Shown here: one piece after another, positions 48,246 through 58,897 of the stretch
How the letters are laid out: every line of letters starts with the position of its first letter
Numbering within the stretch: the first letter of the stretch is position 1
Source of the DNA: Fomes fomentarius
Taxonomy: Eukaryota > Basidiomycota > Agaricomycetes > Polyporales > Polyporaceae
Direction of reading: 5' to 3'
DNA: 64,000 nt
NCBI GenBank assembly: GCA_022606135.1
Contig: JABYQN010000010.1
Coordinates: forward strand, 992,001-1,056,000
Position numbers and translations under genes: made by a program
Notes under the pieces: generated by a model
The model's input: the letters and a program-made list of their open reading frames with translations, nothing else
The model's database searches: none
What the model was told of the DNA's origin: nothing

Positions 48246-51200
48246 TCATCACCGTTACTCGTTTGGAGTCGTATAGTAAGTAGTATAGTATAGGTTTAGA
48301 ACTTTTGGCGTCTCCGCATGGACTCTATCGCAGCACATAACACTTATTACCCACCGCATTAGCCTACCGTACGTACCACCATCAGCACACTCTTCCCCAC
48401 GCTCATCGGTCTCACCATCATGTTTTGCATCGCCCATGCTCATTGTGCACTGTTCATTGTAGTTGTCTCGCAGATTCTCAATTCGCATCCCGCATTGTTC
48501 GCATTCGTTGTTATGCCGCATACATACATTCTCGCATCAGATCCAACTCTGTTCATGTCCATGGCCCAGTGTCTCCACCCATTCCACCACCGCATCTCAT
48601 GGGTAGTTGCCCCGCCCGCGCCTTCCGTCTTCTTACGCTGTTTGCCATGTCGCATATCATCTTCTCGAGCCGTTAGCATTCCAATGAAACGAAACGAACG
48701 TGACGTGACGTGAACCAGAACCCCAGATGAAAGCGTCTCAGCACATTCGGCCCAACAATCTTGATGCCGCAGTGGCCGGGACGTGTTGATTCCTTCTGTC
48801 GGAGCTCTCGCCTCTGCTTGCAGAACCTAGTTCGTGTGACGAACCTGTCCGACGGACCGGACATGGGCGCCTGGCTGTAAGTTCGTTCATGCTTGTACGC
48901 CGTCAAGTCGGGACTGTTGCAGCGAATACATCCATCTGCCACGGATGCCCTGACCATCCAAAATATCCAAAGTTACAGATGTGGGATGTGTGTGTGTGTG
49001 GCAGCGTGGAAAAATATGCCCGTTGGCATCAAGCGCAGACTACTTACGCACGCACAGGTTCTAATAGTAATACATACAGATCTGCGTCGGCGAATTTTTC
49101 TGGTGCCGCGTGTCCAGTTCCGCGTCTGCCGTGGTCGTGATGTTGTGTCAGCATCCGGACGTCAGACAGACCCTTGCCATCGCCAACTATACCCCGAGCG
49201 CACATGTGTCCAGCCTGAGTAGAGCATGCCGCGAGAAGGCAGCCCCTGGCGGCAGTGTTCGGTAACAGTGACGTTACGAGTCAGTGAGTTATCCAGCTGC
49301 TGTCTGGATGCCTAGTAAGTAAGTAATATACAGATCAATAATACATATGAACACGTACAACGTGCCAGTGGTGCCACCCGTAGCAACACCGACAAGGACA
49401 GCAACGAGCCACCAGCTCTCTTCTCTGCCACCCCCTACAGGCTTCCAGGCTCCGGACACGCCGTGCCTATCTTTTGGGGCCCTACGCCGCTAGACATGCG
49501 CAAGTCAGTCACATCTGCCGTTGTCATCTCTCCGCTAACTAACATCCTCGCTCCCTGTTATGTGTTCGACTGCTGACCGGTGTCCGAGGCGGAGGCGCAT
49601 CCTCACGCTCCACGCATTCCATTCACCTTTCTTGTTACGCTATGCAATGATCTGACTTACAGGAGCACAAAAACTATCATCCGTGATGCCAAAATCACGG
49701 CACAGCCCGTCCCGGACCCCTCTGGGTTTGAGTTTCGAACAAAAGAAAACATTGCCGCAGCTCGCGCCCCGCTACCTACCCGACGTCGCGCACGACCTGT
49801 GAGTCCACCGCAACATTAGGCGTAACATCTGACGCACTGCCGCCAGAGAGGAGGCCAGAGGCTCAGCATCCGCCCGCGCAGCATGACATACCTTACGGAA
49901 CATCCATGCGCCTCGCAGCCGTTAGTGCCGGGGACAATAGGGATGAAGCTCCCTGGTAGGCTACAATTTACAATTTACCTCGGTTTCCTCTGGGCCGCCG
50001 TGGCCACCATTATGATCTCGGAAGTGAGACCAGTAACGATCAGGACGGTCGTGAGTGTTGATCTTGGTACGATCCGTCGGTCGGAGTGCAAGCAACGGCG
50101 TCGAGAATTATTTTATTGAAATCACAGGTCGGTAGGATGTAGCTCAGCATCCATCGAAAGCAAGCTCCAAGCTCTGCCTCGGGTTTCACGGGTCGCATGC
50201 TCGCCTTTCGCCTGACTGTCATCGGCGAATAGAGCGCAGCGCGGCTGATGAAGCTTTGAAGGTCAGTCACTAGTCCTATGTAGCCATCCGGCTATCTGGA
50301 ACTTTGACAGTTGCAACTTGACAAACTTGTCTGGGTGGTGTTGTTCCGACCTTCCAGCCCGGTCCCCGGCCCTTGCACCGACGCGCGTAAGTAAGTCGGA
50401 GGAATTATTATGAGTTGAAATACTGAGTTACGAAAGCTTCTCCCGCCCTTTAACTCCGCTCACGTGGGAAACTGTGAAACGCTGACTGCATCAATGTCAT
50501 GGGGGACGCGGTGAACAGGGGGGGCATTCACTTGGTTCCTGTGCTGTTACTGAAAGATGGTGGTGCGATGGGAAGGGACAAGGGCGGGGATAGTATAATT
50601 GCTGGAGATCTGCCATCGGCGACGGCATCAGGCTTGGCCGGAACCGGGGAGTGCGGAGGAGGCAAATTTCGGCGGGACTCGGGGGCAGTCCAAGCTAGTC
50701 TAGCGTGCAGCAAGAAGTCGCGATGGAACAGAACGCGCGAGACCCAGCGGCCATCCACGTCACTCGCGCCAGCCCTGGCTCTCTCTCATCCTGGACCTCA
50801 GCCCCATCCACCCGCCCATCCGATTCGCCTAACGGAAATGGTGACGAGACGCGGCGCTCGCTCGTGTGATTCCATCCCATGAAAAACATATCCACAATTC
50901 CCTCAACTGTTAAGCTTAAGCATGCGCATAAGATGATAACATAACATTCCATTCCTCCAGTAGCACTGGCCGGGGCCAGAGCCAACTTCCAAGGCAGATC
51001 AGAACTCCCTGCTCCCACTCATCATCGTCTATCCACCCACGTATTCATTTGCGCCGCGTATACACATGCTGCACTTACCACCGCTCGCTGCAGTAACCGC
51101 ATATGGCTTTGCGCGCTGGATCTAGCAGGTGCCTGTGCATCCCACTCACTATTAGGTACACCTCTGTCCCCATCCGTGCGCCACTCCCATCCCGCAGTAT

Positions 51201-51993
51201 GTGTTCCAGTCCGAATTCGAACACGACGCGATCATGACAACATGGATTTCAGCGACCGCCGACCTAACCGCAGCCCCATCCCGCGACGCCCCTTGCTAAC
51301 CTGCGCCTCAAAACATCATATGAATAGCACACATCGCCGCCGCATCTAGAACAACGTCTCGGAACGACCAGGCTTGGTAGCGCGCGGACACAATACTCCG
51401 AAGAGTGTTGTCCTGCCTGACCTCCACATATCTGGATGGGCTCCATGGTCTGTCCGCCAGCCGCGATCAGGAGAGGACGGATGAATGAATACGGGGCACA
51501 GCTAGAGGCGTGGTCCGCGAGGTCTGCAGACCGCCGCACGTCACCGCCGGTTCCACATCCGGCACCAACTAATCACGCTAGCTTTCTCTCGTCCTCGCAC
51601 CTTGGACGGGCACCAACGCTCCGTACCTGCGCACGATCAGCGTCGACAAAACGAGGCTGCGCGTGGAACACCAGATGTATAGGCGAGCGGGTCGTAAGAG
51701 ACACCGCATGCACCGATATTAGAGTGCTTCATGGTCCCACTGGCACGCACCTGCGGGCCTAGCACGCCCTCGTTACGGAAGTAGAACCTGCTGGAGACTG
51801 TGACGTGCCGTCGACGTCGAGCTCTATCTGAGCGGTTGCGCAATGGGAAGGCCCGACCGGGGGAATACACGGGTGAATAAAACGGTCGCGCGGTTCGGCA
51901 GTGGTCCGACAGCTGCAGCAGTGAGCGGTGGACGGTCGAATCACTCAGGGAGCGTTCGGGCAAGGTACGGCATCTGTTGTTATTACCCAAGCA
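48246..51993. other. Gene-poor region right of the cyclin gene
   Basis: About 3.7 kb has no coherent coding signal. Short stop-free stretches (49580-49819, 50499-50882, 51637-51990) lack motifs. It contains GTAAGTA-type heptamers at 48276, 49041 (reverse), 49315, 49319 and 50387. A small perfect hairpin lies at 49291-49309 (ATCCAG stem, seven-base loop). A weak trace of the aerolysin-like family near 51790-51810 is discussed in findings. Confidence 0.55.
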
Positions 51994-52700
51994 AGCCGCC
52001 TTCCTACCTTGAGCTTCGAGTTAGCCGAGATGTGCGCGACAGGACGACGCGAAGCACTTCTGGCCACCTCAGCGCCGAGAGACAAGCCACGGGCTGCGAG
52101 CAGAGATGGGATGGATATGGATGGATTGTTGCATGGGCGCGGGGTCGCGAGCCGTGGCCCGTGTGATGTGCGAAATGAACATCTGCGCAACTGTATGAGG
52201 GTTAGATCTTCACAGAACATGGATATCTAGTGGCTTCTGACGCAAGCTGAGGGTCGGGCGAGAGGCACATAGAAGGTCTCCAGCGGTGCGTTTCGGCCTT
52301 GGACGTGCGAGTCGCGGACGGGCGTCCGGAGCAGCCGGAGGCTGTAGAGAGGGGCAAAAGCGTAAGAGACGGCGAAACCGCTTCGGCCGCAGGTTCTCGT
52401 GGCATGAGGGATGGGATAAGCTTCGGGATAAGCTTCGGGATAACTCAGTCAGACAAGTACTTGGACAATGGAAAAGGTGTATCTGGAAAATAATGATTGT
52501 GATTGGCACTGGTGACAGGCACAAGTGGACAACACGCGGCGTGCTCACCATAAATGAAGTGTAGCTTGTTCGTTGAGTTGGCTGTACAGACGAGAGATGA
52601 GAGATCAGACGGGGGTCAAAGTGTGTTCTGCGCATCTTGGTCAGCGGCGAGCTTGTCAAGCTTAGCCTGTTCTGCTTCAAGACGGGCCATGTTGGTTGCG
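51994..52700 (+). repeat. Dispersed repeat, copy R3, joined to the 3' end of the small gene
   Basis: It is colinear with R1 and R2: GTGCGCGACAGGACGACGCG, CACCTCAGCGCCGAGAGACA, GGGCTGCGAGCAGAGATGG, TTCACAGAACATGGATATCT, AGACAAGTACT and GGTGACAGGCACAAG. Its right end passes without break into the 3' UTR and last codons of the gene at 52616. Because only this copy has an intact gene end attached, it is the likely source of the sequence carried in R2. Confidence 0.78.
52413..52446 (+). repeat. Three tandem 12-bp units GGGATAAGCTTC
   Basis: Two exact units (52413-52424, 52425-52436) and a partial third (GGGATAACTC) each contain a GATA core. R1 has only one diverged unit at the matching place, so the expansion is local to R3. 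Confidence 0.8.
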
Positions 52701-53094
52701 AGGAAGCCCTGGGTGAATTGATATCCGGAGACAATACCAGTGACTGAAAGGACAGAAGGGGGCGTTATCAGCATGGAACGCCTGAGAGAAGGAGGGATGG
52801 GCGGAGGACGGTCGGAGTGGCGTGTTAGATGTGAGGGCTGTGTGCGCAAGGTTGGCTTACCTAGGCCGCATAGGATTGTGGCCTTCCTGTCGAGGCGGAA
52901 GAGCTTCGATCCTAGGATGGCTAGATGAAGAGAGAGGAGCTCAGCAGACACGATGCGCAGCGTACGTACACGATAGACGAAGGGAATGGGACTCGAGTGG
53001 GGCGACGGGAAGGTGAAGCAGGTACTGACCGCTGACTAGGCCCGAGGATAGGCCAGCGAACATGCCGTCCCGCTGGGCTTGCTGCAGGAACGTG
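52616..53094 (-). CDS. Small glycine-rich membrane-type protein, function unknown
   Basis: Three exons fit together. 53094 to about 53031 encodes TFLQQAQRDGMFAGLSSGLV. A middle exon (about 52950-52862) encodes SAELLSLHLAILGSKLFRL followed by DRKATILCGL. The last exon, from about 52742 to the stop at 52616, encodes VTGIVSGYQFTQGFLATN and then a charged helix MARLEAEQAKLDKLAAD. Spaced small residues (GLSSGLVSG, GIVSGY) in hydrophobic stretches suggest a glycine-zipper hairpin in a membrane, perhaps mitochondrial. The first exon and start codon are unresolved; candidates lie between 53110 and 53215, close to the divergent SPO22 gene. I do not recognise a named family. A degenerate copy of its 3' end lies in R2. 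Confidence 0.55.
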
Positions 53095-53451
53095 CTGTGA
53101 GAGAACGCTGCGGCTCAACCTGGACCGATACGCACTCGTGTGGCCTCTGCAACGGCTTGTATGGGAAGCCCCGTCCCCGGCTTGTGTTCGTGTCTTATCC
53201 CATTCATCTTCCACACAGTCCTCGCAGCTCCCGTCAAGCCACGCAGGCGCCCGTGCAAGGCGTGACTCCCCAGACGCGTCCCGTTACGCGTGAGCAAACG
53301 CGTCTCTCTCCGCACCGGCGTGACCCGCTCTCGCCCCCGCCCCCCGTCCCTTTCCCCCATCCCGCTTGTCGCCTCGGACGACGAGCACAATGTCCGACCG
53401 CAGAAAACGCAAGCTTTCCTCGGACTCTCATACCGCATACAACAACATTCA

Positions 53452-56400
53452 ATGTCCGTCCTCTCTTCCACTGATTGCACGAGTCTCCCTGACATTCTCC
53501 CCCGCTTCCTAGCCGCCTTGGCTAGAGTCAAACCGAATCTCAATAGCAACCATCCAGACTGGTCCTCTCTTCGCTCGGATCTTCTTCAGCTATCTCTCCA
53601 TGCCGAATCTCTCTCCAAGCACCGCCCGCGTGCCAAGAAGGACGACTGGTCCCAGCGCGCGGACGACTTGGATCGCGAAGGTCTCCTCCCATTTACCACT
53701 TTCTCGTGCCTGGCACAAACCACGCGCATATCCCAGGTGTTGCGCTATGGAATGCCTCTGTCGTACAGAGAGATGTCCCAGATGACGCCTATCGCGCCGC
53801 CTCCGCAGCGTGTGAGTCCCCTCATGCTCCCTTTGTCCCACATACCCCAATCCGGCTATGAACGTCAGTACGCCTTGCCGGCTTCCGTCTTATCGAGGCC
53901 GGGATGGAGCACAAACCAGGAATAGAATGTATGCACTCATTGTCCGCCTTTCACATTCCCTGCCACTCTCTAATCCCCGAAATTTCCCACCAGCCCTGAC
54001 CCATGTGCTCCAACTGGCTAGCAAGGCTGGTGCAAACTTGGCAGGTCAGTCAGTCCATTCCTTTCCGTCTCACCCTTCGTGACGCACGCTACATTCGTGC
54101 CCTAATGTTCACGTACCACTGCTAGACTTGGGCGACACCGATCTCGCCGCAGGCGTCCTAGCTTCGGCAGCGAAGGTCGGGTTCTTTCTGAGTATCTTGA
54201 TATGGGAGGCATCCGTGCACACTGAAATCACTTCCCTAGTACGAGGAACTCCTGCGGGCCGCAGAAGACCCGCAGGGCGAAAACGCGCAGGCCAGGGCGC
54301 GTGCTGTTATTTTGTACTATTCCAGCCGAATGGCAGCCGTAAGCAGCGCGGAAATCCCCTCCCAACTCCGCTTGACAACTATGACAGGCCTGGAGAGAAG
54401 AAAACGTTGGCGTGGCTGAGTTTATGTTGGAGAAGGTCACAAGTATGTCTCCCTTTGTTAGGTTGGGGAGCTCAGATCTTGATGTCCTACTACTGCGCAG
54501 AAAGCGAACAATACCTGTCGCTTCTGACCCCATCCGATGTGAGAGAAGAGCTGTCCACTCAATGTCTATCGTGCGGGGTGCTGATCGTCTCCGTTCAAGC
54601 GGAGGACGCTGGCTGGAAAATTGTTGGGTGTAGGCAAGGAGCTTCTCCGATCGAGCATGAAGGAAGGCCCAAGTGGGAATAGCGCGAGGGATTCCGTCAA
54701 GTGGATCCAGCGCGCCTTCTCTACCATAGAGCCGCTCGAGGAGGCGGCAGACACCGACGATGGGCAATTGAAGGTAAGTCTAGTTTTCTACTAAGGTATG
54801 ACGGTCACACGCATGCATTAGCACCTAGCGATCAATTCTCAGAAGTTTGGGTAAGTAATGCCTTCCATGCTCCCATTCCGGTTCGCCACTGAATGCCGAC
54901 CGGGGCACGTGCGAACAGCCCGCGCATACTTCTTGTCATCGTCGCAAGATCCAGATAATCTAGCTAGGGCAGAAGCATCTCTCCAGGAGCTCACAGAGTC
55001 CGTTGACACATCTCTAGATCACGTAAGTCCGCGGTGTGTCACGACCACTGTCATCCCACCCTTACAGTTGATATAGACATCTGCCGAGTATCAACAACTT
55101 CTATGGATGAGGGTCGCGATTCTCAAGCGGCGCAAGGCGGCGCACGCCCCGCTTCTTGAAGGTAAGTTTATGTAGCTGTGTGACAGACGCCGACCGCAGT
55201 CGATACATCGGATACCACAGCATTCCGGTCCATCATCGATTATATGGAATATTCGGAGAATAACATCACGGAGTGCGTGTTCCTTGCGCCTTGATTGTCA
55301 AGGTTGTGTTGACATTTCCGTGGAATTGGAAGTGTTCTACAGGAGCTGAGAACCATCGGCCATGACCAGTTGAGCTCAGCCCCCTCCCTATCACCACCTG
55401 GACATCACGTGTGCTGAGCCCTTCGTTTCCAGTACTCTGATCACCGCTATCCATCTGTATTGCCTGCAGCGGGCTTTCGAGGCCCGAAATAGCGCGGGTC
55501 TAGTCTATCTGGATCGTCTACTCCTTTCCCTGATCTTTTATTGTTCCAAGGATGCCGACCACGTGCGGGCATTGCAAGAGGTCGAAAGTGCCCTGGACCG
55601 TACGTTTCTGTTCCATCACATCTTGATACGGGCCGTTTCCTCACCATACCCGCGTATCTCGCATAGTGCTAGACTCTAAGGATTACGAGCTCCCAAAGAT
55701 CGCAACAACGGCTTGTTTGACAGTGAGTTGAGCGCGTCCGCCACACTTCGTGCCGGCCTATCTGACCCTCCGACGCAGTTACTCTGGCAATTCGGAGACC
55801 GGCATTATCATGCTAAACGCTGGTCGGAGGCCGCCGAATGGTTTCTGGTCGGAACACATCGCGTGTTTGGATCGATGTCGCACATATCCAACCCAAAGTG
55901 TCTTCGTAAGGCGGCGCTTTGCTACATTCAATGCGGCGAACACGCAAAGGCTTCCGCGATCGTTCGCCGCTGTCCACCCTCAGATGCGGCTACGCACTAT
56001 GTCGCGCTATTGGTTGCAGCTCATCAAGGTAAGATCTCTGCTAATAGGACTTGACTATGGAGCTAAGCCAGTTGGGTATCTAGGCCTCGAGGATGAAGGT
56101 ATCTCGTTACGTCTCAGGACACCTTCCTTTGTTCGATCATCTCTCCCACAGCCGTTGCCGCAGTCCATGAGATGGTTCATGCGTCTGACTTCAACAAGAA
56201 GATGCTGCTCCTTGCCACTCGGTTGGCAAATGAATCCGGCATGAAACACTTGCTGCTATCGGTACTGGAAGCGCTCCTGGATGGCTCTATCCGGGGTGGG
56301 CTGGAGGTCGAAGCGGAGGCTATTACGTTGGTTCGCTGCATCATCAGGCTCGTTCTCAGGATCATGTCAGAACCCGGGGCCAGTTTGTGAGTTACCTTTC

Positions 56401-58280
56401 CGCTAAATTTGCGAATGATTATTATGATTAACTTGATCAAATCGGTATCCTCAGAGCAGGCTTCGTTCCCATGCTTCTGCGACATTTCACCACCGGTACG
56501 TTATCTATTTTATCTCATATCCAGCAGTGCCTGGGATCGCCACTGAGACGCCATGGACACATGCTCAAGCTCTGTCACTTGGTACGGCGCTTGAGTCAAA
56601 GCAGAACGCCGCCGTCGGCAAGAAAGACATCTCGTGGTTATGGCGAACCGCCTACAACACCGCCGTACAGGGATGTTCTGACTGGGAGAATTACGAGGAT
56701 AGCATCTCCGACCTGTTCGACATCGCGAGGCAGGTAAGTCGGCGCGACAATAGCTTCATCAGCATCTCGTTCGATCCTCCCATTTCCATGCGCGCGTCGA
56801 CCAGGCTAAGATTTCATCACGTTCGTGCGCTCACCTGCGTGGGATATCCAGCTGTTGGAAATATACCTTCGCTTCCCCGCGGTCGAATCCGAGGCAGGGC
56901 TTCACGTGTTCCTAGTTAATGCCTCCTTTGCGGGCGCCGCGGGAAGAGGTAAGAAGCTTGCTCCATTCCCACCGAGCGACCTGTCACACCCTCAACTGCA
57001 CCCAGTGTTCGCATCTCGTCATCGGGCGCCAAGTCACACCGCCCAGGAGGTTGGCCTCTTACACACCAATGCTATCTGCGCTCTAACGTCGGACCTTTAT
57101 ACTATCCAGGCGGACCGCCAGAAGACAACCGCACAGGAGATCATCGCGTGCAAAGATCGGATCCAGAAGGTACTCGCACAAACGGATGTGCTCGGCGAAG
57201 AAGACGTCCAACGCGCGCATTCGTTTCTCAACGTCCTGTCCGTATTTGAGACGGAAATTGCCTGTCAGCTCAAGACCTGGAGCCGCATTCTGGAAGTGAT
57301 ACAGGTGAAACCACATCCGTCGCGCCTGAGCAAAGTTAGGCTCTGACTGCCGCGCACCCTTCGCTCCAATAGGAAACAACTCGCACGCAAAATGTGGACC
57401 TAGGAACCTTTGAAGCAATTGCAGACATATTAGTAGGTCCTTCCGCTGACTACCTTCTACTTCGGGTCAGATGACTGTCGACGCCCCAACCGCAATCAGT
57501 GGGTCGAGAAAGACTGCCCTGTGGAAGGTACGGTAATCCTTCCTCGCGTCCGCCGCAACCCTGTTTGGAATTGACATCGAACGCTAACCGCTACTCGCGC
57601 CATGCGGCACAGTGCTATTCGCCGCGCTCGAGGTGAGTTCACGATAGCCGTGCCCACCGCCGCCTGGAGCCAACGTGACCTGGGTGTGCGCTGCCTGTTG
57701 TGGTTCGGCTTCTTCAGGCTATCCTGCATGCCAGCCTCGACCGTGCCGTGCTGTCAGTGGAGAAATTCTCAAGATGGCTGCGGGCGATATGTACCATATT
57801 GCTCTCGCGCAATTCCGCCCCCGATCGGACGAAGGCGATAGGTTATGTCGAGCAGGCGGTTGGCGTGCTCCAGGAGCATGCCGCAGAAGACGACTTCCAG
57901 GTGCGCGTCTTCCGGGTGAGGTCTGGATTACTGGGTCCGCGCCTTCATACTCGTTCTCTTCCAGGGATACCCCATGGACGAACGGCATTGGCTGCTGGGC
58001 ACCGCTTACAACACGGGAATTGAGAGCTTGCAGTGCGTCGCGCCTCTCTTGTACTCCGTCTAGACCTTCCGACCGCATCATCCAGTGCGTCATTGCTCGA
58101 CGAGGCCAAGAGGTGGTTCGAGGCAGCGACCGCCATTTGTCGGACTGTGCCAGACGGTGGGGCCCGCGCGGATAAGGTAAATGCTTCATTGTCGCCTCGT
58201 GGTGGGCACCTTTGAGGCTCAACCCTCGACTGCAGGTCGCAAGAACCTATACGCAACTGCTCGCTCGTTATACTAACTAG
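53452..58280 (+). CDS. SPO22: Meiosis TPR protein Spo22/Zip4
   Basis: In yeast this large helical-repeat protein is part of the ZMM group that promotes crossovers and synapsis in meiosis. The start was chosen at ATG 53452 (MSVLSSTDCTSLPDIL); an out-of-frame ATG at 53390 lies upstream. Exons then give GVALWNASVVQRDVPDDA, LTHVLQLASKAGANLAD, VAEFMLEKVT, SVKWIQRAFSTIEPLEEA and TLRAGLSDPPTQLLWQFG. Next come LRKAALCYIQCGEHAKAS, DISWLWRTAYNTAVQGC and AHSFLNVLSVFETEI. The diagnostic C-terminus is GYPMDERHWLLGTAYNTG, LLDEAKRWFEAATAICR and ARTYTQLLARYTN. The many aromatic/Ala-spaced helices fit the SPO22 domain. There are more than fifteen short introns, and some middle exon borders are uncertain. Confidence 0.87.
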
Positions 58281-58897
58281 CTGTGGCATTCTTCTCTCGC
58301 TGGTCTGGCATCTTGGGGCTCTCTCGCTGTGCACATTCCCGCCCTATGTCTACCTCTTGCTCGGTTCTAACTGTCGGCTGTGTCTAACCTCTATGAGACT
58401 CATCATCGTTACTGGACTGTATGCGCTCCCACCAATCTGCTGTACATATTGCCTTTGTCTGTGTTTTATTCAATCGATGATCCATATATCACTCTCTGCC
58501 GAGCCCTCCTCTCGTGCATACTCGTCGTTGCCCTTGCATAGTGACACCTTCGTGTTCTATGAAGTACGGGGATAATATGTACTGAGATCTTGTCCTCGTT
58601 GCAAAGTAATCGGAGTGACTGCGACATTGTAATGACTTGACGGACCTATGCTGTCGGGTCCAATTCTACGGGCTATGGGCTAGCAAAACATGCACAGGAA
58701 GGCATGCTATTCTACACGCATAGCTATGATGGACGAGTGGGTGGTTGGAAGTAACAATGACACCTACCATAACTAGAAACGCACCGGGGCGGAGCGCCCA
58801 TGGGCGTTTGTGTGATCGGCACGCCGCACGCGCGTCCTCAACATCTCTTCCGGTCTCTCACTAGCCCTCCTTCCAGCTTCGTCCTCGAGTCCAAGTC
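58281..58897. other. Interval between SPO22 and CUL4
   Basis: About 620 bp between two plus-strand genes. It presumably holds the SPO22 3' UTR and the CUL4 promoter. A pyrimidine-rich stretch just before 58898 fits a fungal leader. No other gene is seen. Confidence 0.6.

Noticed and set aside
49580..49819. 79-codon frame in the gene-poor region
   Set aside because: No motif, no intron structure and biased Pro/Arg content; not supportable as a gene.
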